Shown: piece by piece, positions 1 through 7,023 of the stretch
Layout: each line of letters starts with the position of its first letter
How positions within the stretch are numbered: position 1 is the first letter of the stretch
Source: a virus
IMG/VR virus record: IMGVR_UViG_3300025666_000050
Location: 1-21,838 of that record
Reading direction: 5' to 3' (one strand)
Length of the DNA: 21,838 bases
Program-made: the position numbers and the translations under genes
The notes under the pieces: model-generated
What the model was told of the DNA's origin: nothing
What the model saw: only the letters and a program-made list of their open reading frames with translations
The model's database searches: none

Positions 1-381
1 GCTAATGGACGTGCAGTGGGCGAGAAGCTGCCTAAGTGGTATCGCTATACAGGTAAGGCAGACTACTACACAGTAGGGACGGGGCCAACACTTCTAGTAT
101 TAGAGGATTGTGTCTCTGCCATGGTAGCATACCAAGAGTTTCCTAACGTGACAGCCATGGCTATCTTGGGTACAGCCCTTACGTCTGCACATATGGATAA
201 AATAAGCCAGTATGACAATGTTATTGTAGCACTAGATCCTGATGCTGCACACAAGACTTTGCAGTTTAGTAGAGAAATAGCACTATGGACAAATGCAAAT
301 TGTTTAGCCTTTAGACTTGACGATGACATCAAATATAGGCTAACTGATGACCTAGAACGATTAAAGGAATTACTATCATGA
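1..381 (+). CDS. DNA primase C-terminal part with TOPRIM fold (5' end outside window)
   Basis: The reading frame is open from base 1 to the TGA at 379-381, so the gene starts upstream. What remains looks like the TOPRIM half of a phage primase (T7 gp4 N-terminal region type), which makes RNA primers at the fork. An LVLED segment stands where the conserved catalytic glutamate normally lies; then a GTAL turn, and VIVALDPDAAHK, which fits the metal-binding DxD strand followed by a helix. The usual EGE triplet is altered to ED-C, so the glutamate assignment is less sure than the DxD. A GTG at 16 could be read as a start, but it lies inside the fold and has no ribosome binding site, so it is not used. 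The replicative helicase is a separate gene at 2815, so primase and helicase are not fused as they are in T7. Confidence 0.75.
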   Translation, partial: ANGRAVGEKLPKWYRYTGKADYYTVGTGPTLLVLEDCVSAMVAYQEFPNVTAMAILGTALTSAHMDKISQYDNVIVALDPDAAHKTLQFSREIALWTNANCLAFRLDDDIKYRLTDDLERLKELLS

Positions 382-515
382 ACGATCTTAAAGATTTTCT
401 TAAAGAGATGGGCCTAGAGAGTGTCCACCCTAAGGCCAGCGCAGAGAAGCCTGACTATATGCAGCCAGGATATTATGTAGATCCACGAAACAAATACGGT
501 GAGGTTCCATTCTAA
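378..515 (+). CDS. 45-aa small protein, unknown
   Basis: A short ORF (MNDLKDFLKEMGLE... to ...KYGEVPF) that fills the gap between the primase and the endonuclease VII gene exactly. Its ATG overlaps the primase stop (ATGA) and its TAA shares a base with the next ATG (TAATG), which is strong evidence of translational coupling and of a real gene. The N-terminal 14 residues could form an amphipathic helix; the rest is polar with several Pro and Tyr. There is no cysteine motif and no membrane segment. I do not recognise a family. By position it may be a small replication accessory factor, but that is only inference. Confidence 0.6.
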   Translation: MNDLKDFLKEMGLESVHPKASAEKPDYMQPGYYVDPRNKYGEVPF

Positions 516-949
516 TGATTAGTGAGAACCAACTAGAACTGTTTGAAAAGGTTGTACAGCATTACGAAGATGGACTTGAGTGTAATAACTGTGGTGTAGT
601 ACAACCTGTTGAGAACTTTCAGCACATGGTATCAGGTGAGATAAAAAGAAAGTGCCGCACTTGTGCTAGGGAGCAATCCAATCTGGTTAGTTATTTAAAG
701 AAGTTGCACCCGTATCCTGACGACAGTTACACTTGTCCCATATGTGATCGCAGCATTGATGAGATAGGAAAGAAGGGACAGAAGAGATTACAGAACTGGG
801 TGCTGGATCACTGCCACGATACAGAAACGTATAGAGGTTGGCTGTGTCATCATTGCAATACAGGACTGGGTGCATTCAAAGATGACATCAATAGAATTAA
901 AAATGCCGTAGCGTACCTACAAAACCATGAGGAGATAGCACATGATTGA
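515..949 (+). CDS. Endonuclease VII-like HNH/zinc nuclease
   Basis: 144 aa. Residues 74-120 carry the recombination endonuclease VII pattern: CPIC (74-77), then LDHCHDT (97-103), RGWLC (107-111) and CHHCNTGLG (111-119). This gives a four-cysteine zinc site (C74, C77, C111, C114), a catalytic DH pair (98-99) and the Asn (115) that matches T4 gp49. That family cleaves branched DNA such as Holliday junctions. An additional N-terminal ribbon (C23, C26, C47, C50) lies ahead of the catalytic part, and the DH motif lies far from the N-terminus, so this is an N-extended relative rather than a plain T4 enzyme. The start shares a base with the upstream stop; the end overlaps thyX by 8 bases. A free-standing HNH homing nuclease is the alternative, but its place inside the coupled operon favours a phage function. 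Confidence 0.85.
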   Translation: MISENQLELFEKVVQHYEDGLECNNCGVVQPVENFQHMVSGEIKRKCRTCAREQSNLVSYLKKLHPYPDDSYTCPICDRSIDEIGKKGQKRLQNWVLDHCHDTETYRGWLCHHCNTGLGAFKDDINRIKNAVAYLQNHEEIAHD

Positions 950-1592
950 AGCAACTTACATTGCCCACATGGGTAGTGACTTGACCGTAGCTAACGCTGC
1001 ACGAGTGTCATTTGGTAAGAAATCTGAGATGGAAGACGATCCTTGGGGGCCACCAAAGCTCAAGGCTAAGGATGATAAGCTCATTCGCTACCTCGCCAAG
1101 CATCGTCATATTTCTCCATTCGGACATTGCTTCGCAAGCTTCCATGTCAAGGCTCCAATCTTTGTAGCACGGCAGCTAGTCAAGCATAAGTTCTTGAGAT
1201 GGAACGAAATATCCAGGCGCTACGTAGATGATGAGCCTGAGTTCTATGTACCTGACGTATGGCGTGGGCGCAGTGCTGACAAGAAGCAAGGTAGTGATGG
1301 TGTCGTTGATGTAGGTGACTGGGGTGATACTAACTGGGCATGTCTCAAAGCCTACAACGATCTTCTTGAGCATGGTGTAGCACCTGAGATGGCACGTATG
1401 GTGCTACCACAGTCAACCATGACTGAGTGGTACTGGTCAGGTAGCCTTGATGCCTTCGCTGACATGTGCAACCTTAGATGCAAGCCTGACACACAGGCAG
1501 AGACACGAGAGGTAGCACGACAGATTGACCACAAGATGATTGAGCTATTCCCTGTGTCATGGGATGCACTAACGGAGGATGACGATGACTAA
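942..1592 (+). CDS. thyX: Flavin-dependent thymidylate synthase ThyX
   Basis: 216 aa, normal length for the family. ThyX makes dTMP from dUMP using FAD, NADPH and methylene-tetrahydrofolate. Visible signatures: RHISPFGH (55-61); [19 protein letters not shown] (76-94), which covers the ThyX motif with the nucleophile Ser91; and the C-terminal MARMVLPQ (151-157) followed by TEWYWSGSL (161-169). The classical RHRx7S motif reads KHKx7S here, a conservative Arg-to-Lys change at both basic positions. The protein ends in an acidic DEDDDD-like tail. A GAGGAG ribosome binding site lies upstream of the ATG, and the gene overlaps the nuclease before it by 8 bases. With nrdJ and the MazG-like gene further on, it forms the phage's nucleotide supply set. 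Confidence 0.95.
   Translation: MIEATYIAHMGSDLTVANAARVSFGKKSEMEDDPWGPPKLKAKDDKLIRYLAKHRHISPFGHCFASFHVKAPIFVARQLVKHKFLRWNEISRRYVDDEPEFYVPDVWRGRSADKKQGSDGVVDVGDWGDTNWACLKAYNDLLEHGVAPEMARMVLPQSTMTEWYWSGSLDAFADMCNLRCKPDTQAETREVARQIDHKMIELFPVSWDALTEDDDD
1574..1578 (+). promoter_or_regulatory. Ribosome binding site deciding the start at 1585
   Basis: GGAGG abuts an ATG at 1579 with no spacer, but lies six bases ahead of a second in-frame ATG at 1585. The second is therefore the more likely initiation site. Confidence 0.6.
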
Positions 1593-1797
1593 ACTGTATG
1601 ACTTAGAGCCAATGATAATGGACTGCTGGCATGTATGCGATGACCTACAGGTTATCTTCAAACAGATAGGTGATGGTGAGCGTGATCCTACACAAGACGA
1701 ACTGATGAACGCCCTGCTTGGTATGCAACAAGTGTACCAGTGGAAGTTTGAGCAGTTGTTCTTCAAGTATGAGGAGGTACTACGTGACAGACAATGA
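1585..1797 (+). CDS. 70-aa acidic small protein, unknown
   Basis: Begins MTKLYDLEP and is predicted mostly helical. The ATG at 1585 is preferred over the ATG at 1579 because the GGAGG lies at normal distance only from 1585. It overlaps the thyX end by 8 bases. No known motif: one Cys-rich stretch (DCWHVCDD) is too short to be a zinc site alone, and the C-terminal half ([18 protein letters not shown]) looks like an amphipathic helix with many aromatic residues. It is part of a run of small coupled ORFs between thyX and the helicase. Function unknown. Confidence 0.6.
   Translation: MTKLYDLEPMIMDCWHVCDDLQVIFKQIGDGERDPTQDELMNALLGMQQVYQWKFEQLFFKYEEVLRDRQ
1771..1778 (+). promoter_or_regulatory. 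Strong ribosome binding site for the GTG start at 1784
   Basis: GAGGAGGT is nearly the full anti-Shine-Dalgarno complement and lies five bases ahead of GTG at 1784. It decides in favour of a GTG start for the zinc-ribbon gene. Confidence 0.7.
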
Positions 1798-1957
1798 ATG
1801 GCCTTTAGAGGCAGACTTTAGTGACATAAGACCTATGACACCAGAGGAACGTAAGGCTTCTCAAGAACGTGAAGAAAAGAATAAGTGGCGCAAGTGTGTC
1901 AGCTGTGGTAATAAAAGTAGAGGCACATGGTGTGGCTTCTGTCTGGAGGAAGAATGA
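1784..1957 (+). CDS. 57-aa zinc-ribbon protein
   Basis: The in-frame GTG at 1784 lies five bases after a strong GAGGAGGT, so the protein starts [12 protein letters not shown]. Longer versions reaching back to 1718 would overlap the preceding gene by 80 bases and are not used. The middle is a charged helix ([16 protein letters not shown]); the C-terminus is a compact ribbon, [16 protein letters not shown], with spacing C-x2-C-x8-C-x2-C, a plausible single zinc site. Such small ribbons in phages may bind DNA or host proteins, but no particular partner can be named. It overlaps the preceding gene by 14 bases and the next by 4. Confidence 0.65.
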   Translation: MTDNEWPLEADFSDIRPMTPEERKASQEREEKNKWRKCVSCGNKSRGTWCGFCLEEE

Positions 1958-2274
1958 TTCGTAGTGAATGGAAGCGTTTGATGAAAGAGAACCAAGACTT
2001 TAAGGAGAGTGTATTGGCTGAGCATAATAGAATAGAACCGCCAGTTACGGCAGCGGATAATGTCAACAACCCAGCGCACTATGGTAAGGGTAGCATTGAG
2101 TGCATTGACTACATAGAAGACTTCCTCAACACAGAGGAATACATAGGCTACCTGCGTGGTAACATAGCTAAGTACCTACACCGCTGGCGTTACAAGAACA
2201 AGCAAGAGGATCTACTCAAGTCACAGTGGTACTTGGATCGTCTGATAAAGCTAGATGGAAAGGATAAGACATGA
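1954..2274 (+). CDS. DUF3310 family protein (often labelled phage nucleotide kinase)
   Basis: 106 aa from the ATG at 1954, which follows GGAGGA. The conserved part is typical of DUF3310: NNPAHYGKGSIECIDYIE, then YIGYLRGNIAKYLHRWRYK, then EDLLKSQWYLDRLI. Many phage annotations call this family a nucleotide kinase, but there is no Walker A loop and that name is weakly founded; the fold looks like a small helical bundle, and I recall it as often found near nucleotide metabolism genes. An upstream in-frame start at 1927 would overlap the zinc-ribbon gene by 31 bases without a ribosome binding site and is rejected. The N-terminal 35 residues are variable linker. Confidence 0.8.
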   Translation: MIRSEWKRLMKENQDFKESVLAEHNRIEPPVTAADNVNNPAHYGKGSIECIDYIEDFLNTEEYIGYLRGNIAKYLHRWRYKNKQEDLLKSQWYLDRLIKLDGKDKT

Positions 2275-2399
2275 TACCTGTAGGTCAATTACGTTTGTTA
2301 CTCACCAAGGCTGGCCTTGAGTATGTTATCACTCGTGTTGAGGGTAACGTAGCTCACGTTAACATTCTTGTAGCGGAGAAGCCAGATGTACACAGTTGA
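2271..2399 (+). CDS. 42-aa small protein, unknown
   Basis: Starts at an ATG overlapping the preceding stop (ATGA) and ends 14 bases inside the next gene. The protein reads MIPVGQLRLLLTKAG... and ends ...AEKPDVHS; an N-terminal helix and two short beta strands (EYVITRVEGN, AHVNILVAE) are likely. It has no cysteines and no membrane segment. Only its exact fit between coupled neighbours supports it; it may be a very small regulatory protein. No family recognised. Confidence 0.5.
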   Translation: MIPVGQLRLLLTKAGLEYVITRVEGNVAHVNILVAEKPDVHS

Positions 2400-2628
2400 G
2401 TTTGAATCAGACGCTGCTGTAATCACAACCCTAGACCAGGATGACATGCACGAGGATGTGGAAGTCATCTTAGGTGATGATGGTGATGTATATATCCGAC
2501 AGTTTGAACCAGACATGGACGCATACCAGATGATTGTCATGAGCCATCAGCAACTCATTGATATTATGGCAGCATATAACAGTAAAGAAGGGGCTTTCTA
2601 CATAACCTTTGAGAGGCCACAAGTATGA
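2386..2628 (+). CDS. 80-aa acidic protein, unknown
   Basis: The sequence (MYTVEFESDAAVITTLDQDD... to ...AFYITFERPQV) is strongly acidic and rich in beta-prone residues, with a central DVEVILGDDGDVYIRQFE that could be a small beta-barrel or hairpin. The ATG is preceded by GGAGAAG at a slightly long spacing and overlaps the previous ORF. The stop codon overlaps the next start (ATGA). Acidic phage proteins of this size sometimes act as DNA mimics that block host DNA-binding enzymes, but nothing here proves it. No family recognised. Confidence 0.65.
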   Translation: MYTVEFESDAAVITTLDQDDMHEDVEVILGDDGDVYIRQFEPDMDAYQMIVMSHQQLIDIMAAYNSKEGAFYITFERPQV

Positions 2629-2837
2629 ATGAACTAGGACAAGGGTTTTTCGCTGGCGTATTCGCAATGTATGTGTTAGCCCTACCCTTAATATACCATA
2701 TGGTAGAGCCAGAGGATGAGGAGATGGATAACTCTGGCCCTATCAAGTTTGCTTTCCTGTGGCCTTTGATTGCACTGGAAGTATTATACCGTATCTTTGT
2801 AGGAGAGAAAGACAATGATGGAACTGGCACTAATTAA
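2625..2837 (+). CDS. 70-aa membrane protein with two helices
   Basis: Two hydrophobic segments, about residues 7-25 (FFAGVFAMYVLALPLIY) and 40-58 (KFAFLWPLIALEVLYRIFV), are separated by an acidic loop (EPEDEEMDNS). This predicts a two-pass inner-membrane hairpin protein. It is coupled to the previous gene by ATGA overlap and runs 23 bases into the helicase gene. It sits among replication genes rather than lysis genes, so membrane anchoring of replication or exclusion of other phages are possible roles; a holin is less likely by position. No family recognised. Confidence 0.65.
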   Translation: MNELGQGFFAGVFAMYVLALPLIYHMVEPEDEEMDNSGPIKFAFLWPLIALEVLYRIFVGEKDNDGTGTN

Positions 2838-4041
2838 GACGTTACTTAATCGTGACTTCTATGAACAACATAAGGGCATTCGCTGCCCTGATAAGATCTT
2901 CACTAAGGATGTACGCAAGATCAAGCAGGCACTAGATGCTGCTATGCGTAAATATGAGGGTGATCTAAACACGTCAGACCTAGAGGCTTTGTTCTACTCA
3001 CAGAACCAGACGATGACAACCGCTACTAAGACTGCCTATGAAGATCTCTTTCGCAAGATAAATAAAGAAGACACTATCAAAGAGGATATCGCTACAGATG
3101 TACTTGGCAGTATGTTTCAGCAGTATGTAGGCGAACAGGTAGCCAACCTAGGCTTTGACTTCGTTAACGGCACACAGACCAGCCTAGAGCCTCTCAGACG
3201 TATGCTTGAGAACTACAAGGATGACTTCACCCCCAACCTTCGTATTGAGTGGGAAGACATTAGTATCGACACACTACTCAAGGCAAACGATCTACAGACA
3301 CAATGGAAGTTTAATATCCCTAGCCTACGCCGCAAGGTAGAGGGTGTCAGTGGTGGTCACTTACTGTTGGTAGGCGCACGGCCTAACACAGGTAAGACAT
3401 CCTTCCATGCTTCTCTCATTGCTGGACCTGAGGGTTGGGCGCATCAAGGTGCTAAGTGTGTTGTGCTATGTAATGAGGAAGCGTATGAGCGTGTAGGAGC
3501 ACGTTACTTGAGCGCAGCCTCTAACATGTCTATGGATGAGGTTAAGGCTAACGTAGCCCTCGCTCGTAGCCGCTATGAACCTGTCAGGAAGAACATCCGC
3601 ATCAAGGACAGCACCAACAAGGATATGCAGTGGGTTGAGTCTCTGGTCAAACAAGAGAAGCCAGACGTACTGATCCTAGACATGGGTGACAAGTTCGCCA
3701 GCAAGACAAGTGATAAGTCCGATGTGTACCTAAAAGATGCGGCTATCTATGCTCGTAACATTGCTAAGCAATACAACTGTTGTGTTGTATGGATGTCACA
3801 GCTGAGTGCTGTAGCAGAGGGCAAGGTATATGTAGACCAATCCATGATGGAAGGCAGTAAGACAGGTAAAGCAGCAGAGGCAGACCTTATGGTTCTGATC
3901 TCTAAGAACCCCATTGTTGAGGGTGCTGATGAAGAAGATACACAACGCCACTTGAATATAGCTAAGAATAAGCTTAAGGGTGGTTGGCACGGTGTAGTAC
4001 ACTGTGAGTTAGACGGGGCGAGATCACTATATCAAGCCTAG
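2815..4041 (+). CDS. Replicative DNA helicase, DnaB/T7 gp4 type
   Basis: 408 aa. This is a RecA-fold hexameric helicase that unwinds DNA ahead of the polymerase. Residues 1-140 are a helical N-terminal part; the motor follows. Walker A is GARPNTGKT (187-195), the catalytic glutamate is in CNEEAYER (219-226), Walker B is DVLILDMGD (284-292), the sensor motif is VVWMSQLS (324-331), and a basic KNKLKGG near 385-390 fits the arginine-finger/C-terminal loop. There is no primase domain, which is supplied by the gene at the left edge. Tandem ATGs at 2815 and 2818 follow AGGAGAG; either may be used. The stop lies 11 bases before the polymerase start, so the two are almost certainly co-translated. Confidence 0.9.
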   Translation: MMELALIKTLLNRDFYEQHKGIRCPDKIFTKDVRKIKQALDAAMRKYEGDLNTSDLEALFYSQNQTMTTATKTAYEDLFRKINKEDTIKEDIATDVLGSMFQQYVGEQVANLGFDFVNGTQTSLEPLRRMLENYKDDFTPNLRIEWEDISIDTLLKANDLQTQWKFNIPSLRRKVEGVSGGHLLLVGARPNTGKTSFHASLIAGPEGWAHQGAKCVVLCNEEAYERVGARYLSAASNMSMDEVKANVALARSRYEPVRKNIRIKDSTNKDMQWVESLVKQEKPDVLILDMGDKFASKTSDKSDVYLKDAAIYARNIAKQYNCCVVWMSQLSAVAEGKVYVDQSMMEGSKTGKAAEADLMVLISKNPIVEGADEEDTQRHLNIAKNKLKGGWHGVVHCELDGARSLYQA

Positions 4042-4052
4042 AGGAGAGAGAG

Positions 4053-6101
4053 ATGAGACTTGTACTAGACGTTGAGAACACAACAAACAGGCGTAGGGAT
4101 AAGCTACACCTAGACCCATATGAGGAGGGTAACTTCCTTGTGCAAGTCGGTATGCAGAACGCAGATAATCACGAAGAGTTACATATTGTAACATTAGATC
4201 ACGTTGAGAAGAAAGACACTAGTGGTGCTGGGCGTAAGCTAATTCAACAAATCTTAGACATGACTACTCTTCTCATCATGCACAATGCTCAGCACGATCT
4301 GATGTGGCTATGGGAATGTGGCTTTAAGTATGACGGGCCTATCTATGACACCATGCTTGCAGAGTATATCCTACTGCGTGGTCAGAAAGATCCATTAAGC
4401 TTAGAGGCATGTGCAGAGAGACGCAACCTTAACGCTCAGAAGGATGACACCCTCAAGCGTTACTTTAAGGAAGGGTATAATACAAATGAGATTCCTCTCA
4501 GTGAGCTTTGCTTTTATCTTAGGTGCGATCTCGACACAACTCGTGAGTTGTTCCACAGCATCCAGGCAGACTACGGTGAACCCGATTCAGCCAGTCTACA
4601 CACCGTTAGAGACGTTACCTTCAGAACCTGTCAAACCCTTACCCGAATGTACATGTCAGGAATCAGGGTGGATCGTACAGCCTTAGATGATGTACGCTTA
4701 CAGTTTGAACGTGAGAAGGCAGACATTGAGGATCGACTACAGCATAAGGTGCGTGAGATCATGGGTGACACACCTATCAATCTCAAGTCACGGGAGCAGA
4801 TGTCTCAGGTTGTATTCTCTCGCAGGATGAACAACAAGAAAGAGTGGGTGGAGCTGTTTGATTACGTGAACAACCCTAAAGAGTTTAAGCAGGCTGTAGA
4901 AGCAAACAGTACTATCATAAAACGTACCAAAGCTTTTACTTGCCCTACATGCACGGGTACAGGTAAGACGTACAAGACAAAGAAGGATGGCACTAAGTTT
5001 GCTAAACCTAACAAGTGCAGGGATTGTGACGCTCGTGGCTATGGCTTGAAGGAACTAAACCATATGGCAGGTCTAGGCTTTGGTGCGCCTAGCAAGAAGT
5101 GGGTTAGTGCTGATGGCTTTAGCACAGGAAAGGATAACTTAGATGTACTTGTGGGAACTGCTAAAACGAACAACATGGATGCTGCTGTTGAGTTTCTTAC
5201 TGACCTTAAGCGTCTTTCTGCTGTTAGTAGCTACCTCTCTAGTTTTGTGGAAGGTATCGACACCTTCACCAAGTCAGACGGTTTCCTGCATGTGGGACTC
5301 ACCCAACACATTACTGCAACAGGACGTTTTAGTGGAAGAAATCCCAACATGCAAAACATGCCAAGAGGCGGGACGTTTCCCGTAAAGAAAGTGTTTGTGT
5401 CACGCTGGGATGGCGGCTACATCTGTGAGGCTGACTTTGCTCAGCTTGAATTTAGAACGGCTGCATACCTGGCTCAGGATGAAGTTGCTATGGAAGAGAT
5501 TGCTACAGGCTTTGACGTACACAGCTATACTGCACAGGTTATCTCTGATGCAGGTCAGGCTACGTCACGTCAGGAAGCCAAGGCTCATACCTTCGCACCT
5601 CTCTTTGGGGCTACAGGGTATGGCAGGTCTAAAGCAGAGGAAGCTTATTACATTCACTTCACAGAGAAGTATCAGGGTGTAGCTAACTGGCACAAGAACC
5701 TGGCTGATGAAGCTGTACGGTTTAACAAGATTACTAATGTGTCAGGGCGTCAGTACGCATTCCCTGATGTTAAGCGCAACGCTCGTGGTGGTGTATCACA
5801 CTTCACCATGATTAAGAACTATCCAGTGCAGGGTTTTGCTACTGGTGATGTTGTTCCTGTTGTGTTAATTGAACTGGAGGAGCGGTTGAAGGGGCTACAA
5901 TCTTGCTTAGTGAATACTGTTCACGACTCAACGGTTATAGACATTCACCCAGAGGAGAAGGAGACAGTGTTAAGCATTATAGAAGACATGAATGAGGGCT
6001 TGACAGACTTAATTGAGAAAGCCTATAACGTAAAAATGAACGTGCCTCTATTATTAGAATCTAAAATCGGGCCGAATTGGCTTGACGTAAGAGATGTATG
6101 A
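4053..6101 (+). CDS. Family A DNA polymerase with DnaJ-type zinc insertion
   Basis: 682 aa, close to T7 gp5 in length. The 3'-5' exonuclease has all its DEDD residues: D6 and E8 (LVLDVEN), N78 with D82 (HNAQHD), and Y155 with D159 (YLRCD). The polymerase half has motif A DFAQLEFR (461-468), the TATGRFSGRNPNMQNMP region (421-437), motif B RQEAKAHTFAPLFG (506-519) and motif C VHDS (623-626). Between them lies a partial DnaJ central module: CPTCTGTG (297-304) and CRDCDARGYG (322-331), giving C297, C300, C322 and C325. The residue matching E. coli Pol I F762 is Phe514; the one matching Y766 is Phe518; motif C has Ser626 where Glu is usual. AGGAGAGAG precedes the ATG. I recall the zinc module as a feature of HMO-2011-type phages. 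Confidence 0.95.
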   Translation: MRLVLDVENTTNRRRDKLHLDPYEEGNFLVQVGMQNADNHEELHIVTLDHVEKKDTSGAGRKLIQQILDMTTLLIMHNAQHDLMWLWECGFKYDGPIYDTMLAEYILLRGQKDPLSLEACAERRNLNAQKDDTLKRYFKEGYNTNEIPLSELCFYLRCDLDTTRELFHSIQADYGEPDSASLHTVRDVTFRTCQTLTRMYMSGIRVDRTALDDVRLQFEREKADIEDRLQHKVREIMGDTPINLKSREQMSQVVFSRRMNNKKEWVELFDYVNNPKEFKQAVEANSTIIKRTKAFTCPTCTGTGKTYKTKKDGTKFAKPNKCRDCDARGYGLKELNHMAGLGFGAPSKKWVSADGFSTGKDNLDVLVGTAKTNNMDAAVEFLTDLKRLSAVSSYLSSFVEGIDTFTKSDGFLHVGLTQHITATGRFSGRNPNMQNMPRGGTFPVKKVFVSRWDGGYICEADFAQLEFRTAAYLAQDEVAMEEIATGFDVHSYTAQVISDAGQATSRQEAKAHTFAPLFGATGYGRSKAEEAYYIHFTEKYQGVANWHKNLADEAVRFNKITNVSGRQYAFPDVKRNARGGVSHFTMIKNYPVQGFATGDVVPVVLIELEERLKGLQSCLVNTVHDSTVIDIHPEEKETVLSIIEDMNEGLTDLIEKAYNVKMNVPLLLESKIGPNWLDVRDV

Positions 6102-6109
6102 GGTATAAC
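6082..6109 (+). promoter_or_regulatory. Sigma70-like promoter ahead of the 292-aa gene
   Basis: TTGACG (6082-6087) and TATAAC (6104-6109) are separated by 16 bases; each box differs from consensus at one position. The -35 box lies inside the last codons of the polymerase gene and a start of transcription near 6116 would leave a short leader before the ATG at 6145. It sits in the longest intergenic gap of the rightward block (43 bases), which supports a new transcription start here by host RNA polymerase. Confidence 0.5.
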
Positions 6110-6144
6110 TAAGACTCTTTTTGACTGTAGTAAAGGATATACAG

Positions 6145-7023
6145 ATGAGTACAGAACTAGCAACAACAGGTTCATTAGACCCATTAGCAGAGCTGATTGG
6201 TGAACCTAAACCACAGACACAATCACGATCTTCTCTGGCTCGTGTTAGCGTGTTGAGTACAGCCATTAAAGGCGAGATTGAGCTTGGCGGTAAGAAGATC
6301 AAGACAGACGTTGTACCTGTTGGGTCTTACAAGATCACACTTGGTGATGATGTCTTCTATGCAGAAAGCGTAGAGGTTCGTATAATCACGCATCGCTTTC
6401 AGTTTCAGCGGTGGAATGCTTCATCTAATGAGATGGAGAAGTCCGTTATGAGTCGTTCTACTTACAGCGACTTAAAGGATAGCACTGGTGGCTTTAACTT
6501 AGGCCGTCCCTCTGGTTACATTGAGGATTGGAACGCACTACCTGAAGCTACTAAGGAGATTATTCGCTCAGCTAAACGTGTGAAGATCTTCATGGGTACA
6601 CTTACAGTTAAGGCTCCTCTTGATGATGCAGGACAACCTACCGCTGGTGAGTATGTTGATATTCCATTCGTTATGGATGTTAAAAATAACGATAGCCTCA
6701 AGAGCCTTGCAGCTACTGAAAAAGCTATTGAGCGCAAGAACGTCAAAACTCACATGGCTAAGGTTATCCTTAGTGGTGCAGAGGCTTCTATTCCTACAGG
6801 TGCTACCTATGGCTACATTACTTCTTCTGTAGGAGAGGTTGTACAGGAGTCAGACGAGGACACTGCAGCTATGAGGAAAGTAGCTTCAGACTTCTTGGAT
6901 TATGTCAGCTACTCAAATGGTAAGATCATGGATCTACACATTGAGCGTTCCAATACAAGTATGAGCAAGGAAGATGCAGCGCTTGTAGGTTCTATTATTG
7001 ATGTAGAAGAGGCACCATACTAA
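6145..7023 (+). CDS. 292-aa replication-module protein, single-strand binding protein candidate
   Basis: The ATG at 6145 follows AAAGGA at eight bases; an earlier TTG at 6121 lacks such a site. No catalytic motif is visible. The middle (about 25-130) is rich in beta strands (VVPVGSYKITLGDDVFYAESVEVRIITHRFQFQRW as separate strands), compatible with an OB-like fold. The last residues, DVEEAPY, form a short acidic tail ending in an aromatic residue, as in T7 gp2.5 and bacterial SSB tails that dock replisome partners. Position between the polymerase and the exonuclease fits the single-strand binding role, which has no other candidate in the window. This remains inference: no family was recognised and a different replication or recombination role is possible. 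Confidence 0.75.
   Translation: MSTELATTGSLDPLAELIGEPKPQTQSRSSLARVSVLSTAIKGEIELGGKKIKTDVVPVGSYKITLGDDVFYAESVEVRIITHRFQFQRWNASSNEMEKSVMSRSTYSDLKDSTGGFNLGRPSGYIEDWNALPEATKEIIRSAKRVKIFMGTLTVKAPLDDAGQPTAGEYVDIPFVMDVKNNDSLKSLAATEKAIERKNVKTHMAKVILSGAEASIPTGATYGYITSSVGEVVQESDEDTAAMRKVASDFLDYVSYSNGKIMDLHIERSNTSMSKEDAALVGSIIDVEEAPY

Noticed and set aside
16-18. GTG as start of a complete gene at the left edge
   Set aside because: The frame is open upstream and the GTG is inside a conserved fold with no ribosome binding site; the gene is truncated by the window.
1718-1783. Longer start for the zinc-ribbon gene
   Set aside because: It would overlap the previous gene by 80 bases; a strong ribosome site points to the GTG at 1784.
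2766-2789. TTGATT with TTATAC as a promoter for the helicase
   Set aside because: The spacer is only about 12 bases and the site lies inside a coding gene without a gap.
4411-4686. 91-aa open frame overlapping the polymerase in another frame
   Set aside because: It lies fully inside the polymerase gene, has no ribosome site, and the polymerase frame carries the conserved motifs.
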